Shown here piece by piece: positions 1 through 8,476 of a stretch of 11,684 nucleotides of DNA (position 1 is the first letter of the stretch; every line of letters starts with the position of its first letter). The stretch is from Actinomycetes bacterium (GTDB taxonomy: Bacteria > Actinomycetota > Aquicultoria > CAJVYJ01 > JAUVQD01). Where the stretch lies: positions 1 to 11,684 of the forward strand of contig JAUWIO010000010.1 in NCBI GenBank assembly GCA_030605305.1, written 5' to 3'. Below the pieces are notes generated by a model that searched no databases, was not told where the DNA came from, and saw only the letters and a program-made list of their open reading frames with translations. The translations under genes were made by a program, and so were the position numbers.

Positions 1-119
1 AGAATGACGTCGTCGTCGCCATCGGTCAGTTTGACGCCGATCAGTTCGTCGTCGTCACGTGACGTGATCGCTATCAAGCCGTCACGGCGGGCACTATTGT
101 AGGCAGTAAACTCGGTCTT
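1..119 (-). pseudogene. gyrA: gyrA C-terminal continuation beyond the in-frame TAA (partial)
   Basis: Read in the same frame as gyrA past the TAA at 122-120, this stretch stays open to the window edge. It encodes GyrA C-terminal blade sequence, including KTEFTAYNSARRDGLIAI and DELIGVKLTDGDDDVI. The family pattern here is lysine-lysine-threonine followed by a blade ending in a DGDDD-like turn, so the only disruption is AAA to TAA at one codon. I infer a nonsense mutation or, more likely, a base-call or assembly error, since intact gyrA is essential. The rest of the gene lies outside the window. Confidence 0.8.
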
Positions 120-1985
120 TTATACCAACCCGTTCCTCGTCCCCAACAATAAGTGCTTGCCTTCGTCGTAATTGCGGGTGGAAATGACGGCGGCTATCCT
201 CTCATCGGCCACAAACGGCAACAGGTTGACTATGGCCTGGCCTTTGGATTGACGGCTCCCGACGGGCAACTCATGGACTTTGATCCGATAGACCTTGCCT
301 TTATTGCTAAAGACCAGCAAGAAGTTATGGGTAGAGGCGATAAACAGGTGTTCGACAAAATCATCTTCTTTGAGATTGAGGCCGCTGATCCCGCGCCCGC
401 CACGCTTCTGTCCTCGATATGTCGTCACCGGAAGGCGCTTGATGTACCCGGTGTTGGTGATAGTGATGACCATATCTTCTTCGGCTATCAGGTCCTCGAT
501 ATCGATGTCGCCCTCGGCTTCCGTGATCTCAGTCCGACGGTCGTCTCCGTGTGTCTTCTTGGTCTCCTCCAGCTCGCCCTTGACGATCTCGAGAACCTTC
601 TTCTCGTCCGCCAAAATCGCCTGCAGCTTGGTTATCAGCTTAACAAGCTCCGCGTATTCGGATTCGATCTTGCCCTGCTCTAGTCCGGTCAGACGCTGTA
701 AGCGCATGTCTAATATGGCCTGAGCCTGCAGCTCGGAAAGACCGAAGTTCGCCATCAACTTGCCCCGGGCTTCATCGGGCGTCTGCGACTGCTTGATCGT
801 CTTGATTACCTCATCGATCTTTTTGAGGGCGATAAGAAGACCCTCGAGGATATGTGCTCGAGCTTCAGCGTGCTCGAGCTCGAAACGAGTGCGTCGGGTG
901 ATCACGTTCTTCTGATGGCTGATGTAGTGGTCCAGCACGTCTCGCAGGCCGAGGCGGCGCGGCACTCCGTCGACCAGGGCCAACATATTGACGCCGAACG
1001 ATGTCGCGAGTTGTGTGTGTTTATAGATCTTGTTAAGAGCTATTTTCGGAATAGCGTCACGCTTGAGTTCGATCACAAGCCGCATGCCTTGACGGTCCGA
1101 TTCATCGCGCAGATCGGACACGTCTGTTATTTTCTTGTCGCGGACAAGCTCGGCTATCTTCTCGGTCAACCTGGCCTTATTCACCTGGTACGGAAGCTCG
1201 GAGACGATGATCCGATTTCTTCCTTGTTCGGTCTGTTCAATATGGGCCCGGCCTTTTACCTTGACGCTTCCCCGCCCTGTCTCATACGCATCGCGGATAC
1301 CGCTGCGGCCGAGGATAAAGCCGGCGGTTGGAAAGTCGGGTCCCTTGACGATCTCCATCAGGGAATCAAGATCGGCCTCGGGGTTATCTATTACGTGGAT
1401 AACGCCGTCGATCACCTCGTTAAGATTGTGAGGCGGAATGTTCGTCGCCATACCGACCGCGATGCCCGAAGAGCCGTTGACAAGCAGATTCGGAAACCTG
1501 GCCGGCAAAACAGCCGGTTCTTCCGTAGTCTCTGAGAAGTTAGGAATGAAATCGACCGTATCTTTGTGGATATCGCGAAGCAGTTCCGTCGCGATCTTCG
1601 ACAGCCGGGCCTCTGTATAGCGATAGGCGGCGGCACTGTCTCCGTCGACCGAACCAAAGTTGCCCTGTCCGTCTATGAGCGGGTAGCGCATGGAGAAATC
1701 CTGCGCCATTCTCACCAATGTGTCGTAGACCGCCGAGTCACCATGCGGATGATACTTTTTCAACACTTCGCCAACGGTAGCCGCGCACTTTTCATATCGG
1801 CGATTAGGCAGCATACCCTGGTCAAACATGGCATAAAGAATGCGCCTATGGACCGGTTTGAGCCCATCGGCGACATCGGGGAGGGCCCGGCCCACGATGA
1901 CGCTCATCGCATAGTCGATATACGCGCTCTTCATTTCGTCCTCTATGTCGACGAGCTTGATCTTTCCCATTAAAGGTTCGAGCAA
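120..1985 (-). CDS. gyrA: DNA gyrase subunit A, cut short by an in-frame stop
   Basis: GyrA is the breakage-reunion subunit of the A2B2 gyrase that introduces negative supercoils. The 621 residues cover the winged-helix/tower core and the start of the C-terminal DNA-wrapping domain. The catalytic tyrosine is Tyr123 in the RYTEA motif. The quinolone-determining stretch HGDSAVYD (81-88) keeps Ser84 and Asp88, the wild-type residues. A GyrA box, QKRGGRG (526-532), marks it as gyrase rather than topoisomerase IV. Family members run to about 800-870 residues, but this frame stops at TAA (122-120) after NGLV, where a lysine codon is expected; homologous coding continues beyond. The start is TTG at 1985, because GGAGG (1992-1996) lies six bases upstream. 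The internal ATG at 1970 fits the family start too, but its spacing to that site is about 21 bases. It is last in the gyrB-membrane protein-gyrA run. Confidence 0.95.
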   Translation of the reverse strand: MLEPLMGKIKLVDIEDEMKSAYIDYAMSVIVGRALPDVADGLKPVHRRILYAMFDQGMLPNRRYEKCAATVGEVLKKYHPHGDSAVYDTLVRMAQDFSMRYPLIDGQGNFGSVDGDSAAAYRYTEARLSKIATELLRDIHKDTVDFIPNFSETTEEPAVLPARFPNLLVNGSSGIAVGMATNIPPHNLNEVIDGVIHVIDNPEADLDSLMEIVKGPDFPTAGFILGRSGIRDAYETGRGSVKVKGRAHIEQTEQGRNRIIVSELPYQVNKARLTEKIAELVRDKKITDVSDLRDESDRQGMRLVIELKRDAIPKIALNKIYKHTQLATSFGVNMLALVDGVPRRLGLRDVLDHYISHQKNVITRRTRFELEHAEARAHILEGLLIALKKIDEVIKTIKQSQTPDEARGKLMANFGLSELQAQAILDMRLQRLTGLEQGKIESEYAELVKLITKLQAILADEKKVLEIVKGELEETKKTHGDDRRTEITEAEGDIDIEDLIAEEDMVITITNTGYIKRLPVTTYRGQKRGGRGISGLNLKEDDFVEHLFIASTHNFLLVFSNKGKVYRIKVHELPVGSRQSKGQAIVNLLPFVADERIAAVISTRNYDEGKHLLLGTRNGLV

Positions 1986-1991
1986 TTACTG

Positions 1992-1996
1992 CCTCC
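1992..1996 (-). promoter_or_regulatory. Shine-Dalgarno site for gyrA
   Basis: GGAGG on the minus strand lies six bases before the TTG at 1985. It starts two bases after the stop codon of the small membrane-protein gene. This spacing decides for the TTG start over the ATG at 1970. Confidence 0.7.
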
Positions 1997-1998
1997 GT

Positions 1999-2258
1999 TC
2001 ATCGGCGACCGATCAGCGCGTGCTGCAATCCAAGCGCAAAAAGGCCCACTGCTACGATCAAAGAAACGACTGACAACGACTGCACCAACAAGCTATTCTC
2101 GCTGCTCCCGAGCGCGGCCAAGAAGAGGGCCGCCATAACCAGGCTGACGATGATGAGCGCGGCGCCCGTCACCCTCTCCAGCTGCCGGCGTGTCTGCCGG
2201 CGCTCCTGGTGCAGACTCTCGAAAAGCCTGTCGACGTGTTCGTTGTCGATCTCGTCCA

Positions 2259-2259
<1 letters not shown>
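1999..2259 (-). CDS. Small two-helix membrane protein between gyrB and gyrA, function unknown
   Basis: This protein of 86 residues is not one I can assign to a named family. Residues 1-32 are charged and probably helical (DEIDNEHVDRLFESLHQERR), with many Arg and Gln. Two hydrophobic segments follow, about residues 33-50 (ALIIVSLVMAALFLAAL) and 58-82, joined by a short GSSENS loop. The protein ends in Arg-Arg, so both ends are probably cytoplasmic. The ATG at 2259 shares its A with the gyrB stop in a TGATG overlap, and the gyrA ribosome site begins just after this gene's stop, which implies translational coupling within a gyrB-X-gyrA operon. A TTG at 2262 is a less likely start. Actinobacteria often carry a DUF3566 membrane protein downstream of gyrA, but the position here differs and I cannot claim homology. 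Confidence 0.75.
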
Positions 2260-4217
<1,958 letters not shown>

Positions 4218-4226
4218 TTATCATAA

Positions 4227-4658
4227 TCATTTCAGGCGTCCGTTTTTGGCGACTTTCTTTTGCGCTCTTAAATATGAGTCTATCGCTTCTCGTAATTTCG
4301 GCTTGTCGTGCTTGCCCTCAGCCTTCGTGATCTTGGTCCTGGAAACCGACTTTAGCGTTGGTTTTGGCGACTCGTCCGACGCTTCTTTGCAAATAAAACG
4401 CAGATCATCAATGGAAAATTCTTCTGCTCTTAGCCGTTCCAGTATAGCCGGTTTCAGAAGTGTTAATTGGTGTGACCAGCCGGGATGGGTGGTTCTGATC
4501 AACAGGGTCCCCTCTTTAAGCATCAGCGGTGTGGTCTGTTCCGCCAACTGTACACCAACGATATCCGCCCACTTCTCTGTTATTTCTCCGGTTGAATATA
4601 CGCCTTCTAGACCAAGAGACCCAACAGACTTTTTCAGTAAATCGTCTAGTGGCTCCAC
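4227..4658 (-). CDS. dciA: DUF721 (DciA-like) protein
   Basis: This is a 143-residue DUF721-family protein. In proteobacteria, members called DciA bind the replicative helicase DnaB and help load it; in Gram-positive lineages the role is inferred. The conserved N-terminal fold is present, with W30-ADIVG (30-35), the LAEQTTP turn (38-44), GTLLIRTTHPGW (50-61) and a leucine-rich helix (64-78). The tail (about 90-143) is basic and probably disordered. The GTG start at 4658 has only a weak G-rich ribosome site. It begins 11 bases after dnaN stops, where recF would normally lie. The dnaN-dciA-gyrB setting fits a replication-initiation role. The family call is firm; the symbol is by analogy. Confidence 0.85.
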   Translation of the reverse strand: MEPLDDLLKKSVGSLGLEGVYSTGEITEKWADIVGVQLAEQTTPLMLKEGTLLIRTTHPGWSHQLTLLKPAILERLRAEEFSIDDLRFICKEASDESPKPTLKSVSRTKITKAEGKHDKPKLREAIDSYLRAQKKVAKNGRLK

Positions 4659-4669
4659 AACGACCCCGC

Positions 4670-5776
4670 CTAGCTAATTCTGATGGGCATTACTAAATAC
4701 ATGTAGCTGGTGTCGGCTTTCGACTTTATCAGCCCGGGGTTTACTGAACCATTGAACTCCAATATCACGCTGTCTCCCGGAGCCGTTTGAATCCCGTCGA
4801 GGAGATATTGAGCATTGAAAGCCATATCTTCGATCGTTTCTCCGGTTGTATTTGCTTTAATCGTCGAGTCTACTTCACCGACTCCAGCTGTCGCGGCGCT
4901 GATCTTGATCTCTCCGTCCTTGACCGAGATCTTTATGCTCATGTTTTTTTGCGCCATAAGCGAGGCCTGATTGATGGCGCCGCTGAGCTCGTTTTTTTCT
5001 ACACTGACGGTCAGTTTCGCTTCTTTTGGGATCAGCTGTTCATAGTTTGGAAACTGGCCCTCGATAAGCCTGGTAAAAATCTGACCCTTGTTTGTTTCCG
5101 CTTTCAAAAGATTGCCGTCCGTCGACAAGTTTATTCTGTCGGCAACAGCAGAAAGTTTTTGTATTTCTTCAACCGCACGATACGGCACCAAGACAGAAAA
5201 CTCGACCTTCTTCGTGTTTTTGATCTTGCTCGACCTGAAAGCCAGCCTGTAGCTGTCGGTAGCTACCACCAGCATCGAGTTTTTATCTATTTTCAGCAAA
5301 GCGCCGGTCAGCACTGGGCGGGTCTCGTCTTTCGATATCGCTTTACTTGTTTGTTTGAGAGCCTCCAACAAAACAGGTCCCTCAAGATCTATTTCCTGTC
5401 CCTCTTCCGATGTCGGAAATGCCGGAAAATCATCAACCGGCATCGTTTGCACCTTAAAGGAGGATCTACCGGCAGTTATGTGTAGTTGGCGTCCTTCGTT
5501 CTCAAGGCTTAAATCGACTGTACCGTCGGGAATGTATTTAAAGATGTCGGCCAACAGCTTTCCGTTTACCACGAGCGAGCCCTTGGTTTTTACTGCTGCC
5601 GGACAATCCACTTTCATTGATAGCTCCAGATCCGTGCTGTGGAGGAATATTGAATCCTTAGCGTCGGCATTGATCTTGATGCCGGTTAGTATGGGAAGGG
5701 TGCTTTGGGACGATGTACCTCTTTGAACGATCTGTAATTTTTCATAAAAGTCGCTTTGAGAAACCTTTACCAACAT
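4670..5776 (-). CDS. dnaN: DNA polymerase III beta sliding clamp
   Basis: This is the dimeric ring clamp that tethers polymerase III to DNA and docks partners carrying clamp-binding motifs. At 368 residues it has normal length for three repeated clamp domains (about 1-125, 126-250 and 251-368). Family landmarks include the N-terminal LPILTGI (27-33), LLVNGK-like LVVNGKLL, ATDSYRLA (172-179), EGQFPNYEQLIP (239-250) and the C-terminal YLVMPIRI that forms part of the partner-binding pocket. The start is ATG 5776, with AGAGGGGGT (5782-5790) upstream. It follows dnaA across a 204-base gap and runs into the dciA-like gene at short spacing. No sign of damage. Confidence 0.97.
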   Translation of the reverse strand: MLVKVSQSDFYEKLQIVQRGTSSQSTLPILTGIKINADAKDSIFLHSTDLELSMKVDCPAAVKTKGSLVVNGKLLADIFKYIPDGTVDLSLENEGRQLHITAGRSSFKVQTMPVDDFPAFPTSEEGQEIDLEGPVLLEALKQTSKAISKDETRPVLTGALLKIDKNSMLVVATDSYRLAFRSSKIKNTKKVEFSVLVPYRAVEEIQKLSAVADRINLSTDGNLLKAETNKGQIFTRLIEGQFPNYEQLIPKEAKLTVSVEKNELSGAINQASLMAQKNMSIKISVKDGEIKISAATAGVGEVDSTIKANTTGETIEDMAFNAQYLLDGIQTAPGDSVILEFNGSVNPGLIKSKADTSYMYLVMPIRIS

Positions 5777-5927
5777 CGCTGACCCCCTCTAGTCCTTAAT
5801 ATCTTTTAATAATTATCAGTAGTTTTAGTAGGTACTGTTGAAATGTTAAAAACAAACGCTTTTCGCTGTTCAGCCCAACAAAAACCTTGTTGATGAAGCC
5901 GGGGACAAAACTGCCGTTATGCCCGAA

Positions 5928-5942
5928 AGCGATGTCATCGCT
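5928..5942. repeat. 15-base perfect inverted repeat
   Basis: AGCGATG, one T, then CATCGCT: seven-base arms around a single base. It lies in the dnaA-dnaN gap, 25 bases from the DnaA box. It has no T-run, so it is not an obvious terminator. It could be an operator or chance. Confidence 0.4.
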
Positions 5943-5966
5943 ACACTGTTTGGAAAAAACAGGTGG

Positions 5967-5975
5967 TTGTCCACA
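5967..5975 (+). promoter_or_regulatory. DnaA box, one mismatch (TTGTCCACA)
   Basis: TTGTCCACA differs from the TTATCCACA consensus at one position. It lies just past the dnaA stop codon in a non-coding gap. It pairs with the boxes upstream of dnaA to suggest a bipartite origin. Confidence 0.55.
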
Positions 5976-5980
5976 GACCA

Positions 5981-7312
5981 TCAACACCGGCTTTTGAGTT
6001 TGGTTGTGAGTTCTTGTATCTGTTCATATAGCTCTATCTCCTGATTCAACAGTTTTTCTATCTTGTTGGTAGCGTGGATAACTGTTGAATGATCGCGATT
6101 ACCAAAGGCGCTTCCGATCTTAGGCAAAGAAGCGTCGGTTAGTTCACGAGACAGGTACATCGCTATCTGGCGGGGCAGGACATACGGCTGTGCTCTCTTG
6201 GCGCCGGTAAGCTCGGCTTTGGTTACCCGATAATATCTACAGACCTCGGTTTGGATCCGCGAGATCGAGATCTCTTTAACCGAGTTTGGGGGAAAAACAT
6301 CCCTTAACACTTCGCTGGCTAAAGTCTTAGTAATGGTATTGGAGGTCAATGAGCCAAAAGCTACGGTTCTTATCAGGGCGCCCTCAAGCTCTCTGATGTT
6401 CGACTGAATATTTGACGCGATGAACTCGAGAACGTCATTTGAGACCTCGAGGTCTTCGAGCATCACTCGTTTTTTAAGGATCGCAATACGTGTTTCGAGA
6501 TCGGGCGGCTGTATGTCTACGATAAGCCCGGATTCAAATCTAGTTCTGAGGCGGGCCTCAAGTGTCGCAATGTCTTTTGGCGGTCGATCGCTGGAGATAA
6601 TGATCTGCTTGTCGGCCTCATAAAGAGTGTTGAATGTATGGAAGAACTCTTCTTGGGTGGCCTCTTTGTTCTCCAGGAACTGAATATCATCTACCAGCAG
6701 AACATCGGTGTGCCGGTATTTTCGTTGAAATCCGGCGATCTTGTCTTTGTCCCGGATCGAATTGATGAAGTCGTTGGTGAATTTTTCAGAAGAAACATAT
6801 TTGACCGTCATTCGTTGAAGGTGGGAGGAGACATAGTGAGCGATCGACTGTAAAAGGTGGGTCTTTCCAAGCCCGACTCCACCGTAAATAAAAAGGGGAT
6901 TATATGATTGGGCCGGTTTTTCGGCGACCGCCAAGGCAGCCGCGTGCGCAAACCGGTTGCTGATGCCAATGACAAAAGTATCGAACGAGTATTTGGTTCT
7001 GATGTGAGAGCCGGCGATCGGTTTCGGATCAGGTTGGTGATCGATCTTCGGTGTCTCGTCCGGAGGGCGAACCACGAAAGCAACATCGACGGGGCCATTG
7101 GTGGCCGCCCCCAGGGCGCCGGCTACCAGAGATATATATCTGGATGCCAGCCACTCCCTAGAAAAGTCGTTTGGCGTTGATATTGTGAACAGAGAACCTG
7201 AAAAACTAACCGGCCTTATGTTCATGAACCATGTTTTGAACGTTTGGTCGTTTAGCTGGGTGCGGAGCACCCCAAGCGCATCTTTCCAGACCATGTCGAG
7301 TTGCTCACTCAT
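5981..7312 (-). CDS. dnaA: Chromosomal replication initiator DnaA
   Basis: DnaA is the AAA+ protein that binds DnaA boxes, melts oriC and helps recruit the helicase. At 443 residues it has normal length. Domain I is about 1-85 ([18 protein letters not shown]). Linker domain II is short (about 86-105). The AAA+ domain has Walker [10 protein letters not shown] (144-152) and Walker B LLVDDIQF (205-212), and starts after YSFDTFVIG. Domain IV ends in the DNA-binding signature [14 protein letters not shown] (404-417). The ATG at 7312 fits the family N-terminus but lacks a well-placed ribosome site. The nearest one (GGAG, 7334-7337) is spaced instead for an out-of-frame ATG at 7328 that opens a seven-codon ORF overlapping this start. 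It is the first gene of the leftward replication block. Confidence 0.97.
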   Translation of the reverse strand: MSEQLDMVWKDALGVLRTQLNDQTFKTWFMNIRPVSFSGSLFTISTPNDFSREWLASRYISLVAGALGAATNGPVDVAFVVRPPDETPKIDHQPDPKPIAGSHIRTKYSFDTFVIGISNRFAHAAALAVAEKPAQSYNPLFIYGGVGLGKTHLLQSIAHYVSSHLQRMTVKYVSSEKFTNDFINSIRDKDKIAGFQRKYRHTDVLLVDDIQFLENKEATQEEFFHTFNTLYEADKQIIISSDRPPKDIATLEARLRTRFESGLIVDIQPPDLETRIAILKKRVMLEDLEVSNDVLEFIASNIQSNIRELEGALIRTVAFGSLTSNTITKTLASEVLRDVFPPNSVKEISISRIQTEVCRYYRVTKAELTGAKRAQPYVLPRQIAMYLSRELTDASLPKIGSAFGNRDHSTVIHATNKIEKLLNQEIELYEQIQELTTKLKSRC

Positions 7313-7328
7313 AGATAAAAAAACTCAT
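7305..7328 (-). CDS. Possible seven-codon upstream ORF overlapping the dnaA start
   Basis: On the minus strand GGAG (7337-7334), five bases of spacer and ATG (7328-7326) open a mini-ORF encoding MSFFIYE. Its TGA (7307-7305) ends inside the dnaA codons 2-3. The ORF contains a run of seven T (7323-7317). With six T, the same ATG would read straight into dnaA, adding five residues before the dnaA methionine. It may be a translated leader that couples to dnaA, a slippage-controlled start, or a one-base insertion error. No protein function is implied. Confidence 0.35.
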   Translation of the reverse strand: MSFFIYE

Positions 7329-7346
7329 AATAACTCCAACGAATTG

Positions 7347-7363
7347 TGGTCTTCACCAGACCA
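7347..7363 (-). promoter_or_regulatory. Hairpin in the dnaA leader
   Basis: TGGTCT and AGACCA form a six-base perfect stem with a five-base loop. It lies ten bases before the GGAG site in the presumed dnaA 5' untranslated region. It has no trailing T-run, so it is not a terminator. It could be a translational or protein-binding element; function is inference. Confidence 0.35.
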
Positions 7364-7415
7364 GGCAGCAAAGGGGTGAAACTGACAAAGCCACCGACCC
7401 CACGCCGACAATAAT

Positions 7416-7443
7416 ATAATAAAAAGAGTCATCACGGTGTCGA
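7416..7443 (-). promoter_or_regulatory. Candidate dnaA promoter
   Basis: On the minus strand TCGACA (7443-7438) and TATTAT (7421-7416) are separated by 16 bases, each one mismatch from the sigma70 consensus. Transcription would begin near 7409 and give a leader of about 100 bases to the dnaA ATG. The surrounding tract is AT-rich, so a chance match to the -10 is possible. Confidence 0.4.
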
Positions 7444-7534
7444 TAAAATGAAACTTTTTCAAAAAAAACAGGTGTTCCCCCGCCCACCTGCGCGTCCATC
7501 AACCAAGCGTCTGATTCGGACGATTTGCAAAAGG

Positions 7535-7543
7535 TTATCAACA
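7535..7543 (+). promoter_or_regulatory. DnaA box, one mismatch (TTATCAACA)
   Basis: TTATCAACA differs from TTATCCACA at one base. It lies about 100 bases from the perfect pair in the same gene-free region and is followed directly by three AGAC units. Confidence 0.6.
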
Positions 7544-7644
7544 GAGACAGACAGACAATTCCGCTGCTTATAGGGCGAGTAAGATTGAAAATGGTGATTT
7601 TGGGCGAGAATCAAGGAAAGACGGCTACCTTTGAAAACAAATAC

Positions 7645-7653
7645 TTATCCACA
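7645..7653 (+). promoter_or_regulatory. DnaA box, perfect consensus
   Basis: TTATCCACA on the plus strand, an exact match to the high-affinity DnaA box. Confidence 0.85.
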
Positions 7654-7667
7654 GCGATTTCCACACC

Positions 7668-7676
7668 TGTGGATAA
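7668..7676 (-). promoter_or_regulatory. DnaA box, perfect consensus, inverted
   Basis: TGTGGATAA on the plus strand reads TTATCCACA on the minus strand. It faces the box at 7645-7653. Confidence 0.85.
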
Positions 7677-7711
7677 GTATTGGCCGGCGCTAAGGGCGAA
7701 ACTCGATGTTC

Positions 7712-7741
7712 TTGACACTTAAAATTAGCGACCGCTATAAT
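7712..7741 (+). promoter_or_regulatory. Sigma70-type promoter of the rpmH operon
   Basis: TTGACA (7712-7717) and TATAAT (7736-7741), both perfect consensus, are separated by 18 bases. The start of transcription would be near 7748, about 20 bases before the rpmH ATG. The -35 lies 35 bases from the last DnaA box, so DnaA binding at the origin could influence it (inference). Confidence 0.85.
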
Positions 7742-7768
7742 GACTGGCTGTAACAGGGAGAGACATAA

Positions 7769-7903
7769 ATGAAGAGAACCTATCAACCAAGCAACAGAAA
7801 ACGGAAAAGAAAGCACGGCTTTCGAAACCGCATGAGCACCAAGGCGGGTCGGAGAATACTGGCGAACCGTCGTCGTAAACAACGGGCGAAATTGTCCGCC
7901 TAG
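7769..7903 (+). CDS. rpmH: 50S ribosomal protein L34
   Basis: This 44-residue, very basic protein of the large ribosomal subunit starts [18 protein letters not shown] and continues [18 protein letters not shown], ending KLSA, which is the full-length family pattern. The ATG at 7769 has AGGGAG (7755-7760) eight bases upstream. It is the first gene after the consensus promoter at 7712-7741 and lies six bases before rnpA, the near-universal rpmH-rnpA pairing at bacterial origins. Confidence 0.97.
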   Translation: MKRTYQPSNRKRKRKHGFRNRMSTKAGRRILANRRRKQRAKLSA

Positions 7904-7909
7904 CAGCTG

Positions 7910-8257
7910 ATGCACAAGGACCTTCGCTTAAGGTCGCCGAAAATGTTCAAGCAAGTCTATGCCCAAGGGAAGTCTGTGCATGCGCAGGACCTGGTGCTGC
8001 ACTTTCTATATAGCAGCACGGACGAGCAAACCAGGGTGGGCTTCTCTGTTAGCAAGAGAGTGGGGAACGCGGTGACGCGGAACAAGCTCAAACGACGTCT
8101 CCGGGCCACTGTGGCGGAGAGTGAGGGCGCTTTGCGGCCCGGGTTCCTGCTAGTGTTCGTTGCGCGGCCCAGGGCGGCAATGGCTTCGTTTGCGAGCCTG
8201 CGCGAGTCGGGACGAGACTTGTTGCGCCGCGCCCATGTCCTCGATGCCGGCAGCTAA
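7910..8257 (+). CDS. rnpA: Ribonuclease P protein component
   Basis: This is the protein cofactor that helps the RNase P RNA cleave 5' leaders from precursor tRNAs. At 115 residues it has normal length. The signature helix and RNR motif are clear: RVGFSVSKRVGNAVTRNKLK (42-61), continuing RRLRA. The N-terminus RLRSPKMFKQVYAQGKS matches the family strand that contacts the pre-tRNA leader. The ATG at 7910 lies six bases after rpmH, with no strong ribosome site, suggesting translational coupling. Its TAA stop shares its last A with the yidD ATG. Confidence 0.96.
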   Translation: MHKDLRLRSPKMFKQVYAQGKSVHAQDLVLHFLYSSTDEQTRVGFSVSKRVGNAVTRNKLKRRLRATVAESEGALRPGFLLVFVARPRAAMASFASLRESGRDLLRRAHVLDAGS

Positions 8258-8466
8258 TGAAGTTTATTGTGACGGGGATCATACGCGGCTATCAGCGGAT
8301 TGTTTCGCCCTGGCTGCCGTCGTCTTGGCGGTTTTACCCGTCGTGCTCGGAGTATTGCGCGCAGGCGGTTTCTAAACATGGAGCGACCAAGGGTCTTTGG
8401 CTCGGCTTTCGCCGGGTGATACGTTGTCATCCATTCAATCCGGGTGGATATGACCCAGTTAAGTAA
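8257..8466 (+). CDS. yidD: Membrane protein insertion efficiency factor YidD
   Basis: YidD is a small inner-membrane-associated protein thought to assist YidC-dependent insertion. At 69 residues it shows the family pattern: GIIRGYQRIVSPWLP near the start, FYPSCSEYCAQAV (26-38, with Cys30 and Cys34), HGATKGLWLGFRRVIRCHP (41-59, with Cys57), and the ending NPGGYDPVK. The ATG at 8257 overlaps the rnpA stop by one base (TAATG), so it is translationally coupled. The yidC ribosome site begins inside its stop codon. Confidence 0.95.
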   Translation: MKFIVTGIIRGYQRIVSPWLPSSWRFYPSCSEYCAQAVSKHGATKGLWLGFRRVIRCHPFNPGGYDPVK

Positions 8467-8470
8467 GGAG
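8465..8470 (+). promoter_or_regulatory. Shine-Dalgarno site for yidC
   Basis: AAGGAG overlaps the yidD stop codon and lies six bases before the GTG at 8477, confirming that non-ATG start. Confidence 0.75.
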
Positions 8471-8476
8471 TAGATA

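Larger units (their letters stand above)
5777..5980. other. dnaA-dnaN intergenic region, probable second part of oriC
   Basis: The 204-base gap holds an AT-rich tract at about 5794-5850, which could be the unwinding element or the dnaN leader. It also holds a near-consensus DnaA box at 5967-5975, a weaker box-like TGTTGATGA at 5888-5896 and a 15-base inverted repeat at 5928-5942. In Bacillus subtilis the corresponding gap contains boxes and the unwinding site. A weak minus-strand promoter (TTCAAC, 19 bases, GATAAT at 5817-5812) could serve dnaN, but it is unconvincing. Confidence 0.45.
7641..7680. repeat. Perfect inverted repeat carrying two consensus DnaA boxes
   Basis: The arm ATACTTATCCACAG (7641-7654) is repeated exactly as its reverse complement at 7667-7680, with 12 bases between. 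Each arm contains a perfect nine-base DnaA box extended by five matching bases. A weak third box, ATTTCCACA (7657-7665), sits in the spacer. This is the core DnaA-binding module of the origin. Confidence 0.85.
7313..7768. other. oriC: Origin of replication region oriC (dnaA-rpmH intergenic)
   Basis: This 456-base gene-free stretch separates leftward dnaA from rightward rpmH. From left to right it contains the dnaA leader with a small hairpin (7347-7363), a candidate dnaA promoter, AT-rich tracts (7411-7425 and 7441-7469, including A8), a near-consensus DnaA box (7535-7543) next to three AGAC units (7545-7556), GGGCGA-type repeats, a perfect inverted pair of consensus DnaA boxes (7641-7680) and the rpmH promoter. 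Divergent transcription away from it and the dnaA neighbourhood make it the likely origin. The exact unwinding site cannot be told from sequence alone. Confidence 0.85.

Noticed and set aside
120..122. Stop-codon recoding or a changed genetic code to explain the gyrA TAA
   Set aside because: TAA ends rnpA, yidD and yidC normally and appears inside no other gene here; a single error or mutation is simpler.
852..1535. A 227-codon open frame on the plus strand opposite gyrA
   Set aside because: It is antisense to a gene with continuous family motifs, has no ribosome site or recognisable protein, and reflects the codon bias of gyrA.
4787..5485. A 232-codon plus-strand frame opposite dnaN
   Set aside because: dnaN on the other strand carries complete clamp motifs; this frame has no recognisable features.
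5796..5987. A 63-codon minus-strand frame in the dnaA-dnaN gap
   Set aside because: It covers the AT-rich tract and DnaA box, and has low-complexity, non-family sequence.
6073..6081. CGTGGATAA, a one-mismatch DnaA box inside dnaA
   Set aside because: It encodes the conserved VIHA of the DnaA signature, so the match is explained by coding constraint.
7353..7541. A 62-codon minus-strand frame in the origin region
   Set aside because: It spans the promoter, AT-rich tract and leader of dnaA, has no ribosome site and no protein-like composition.
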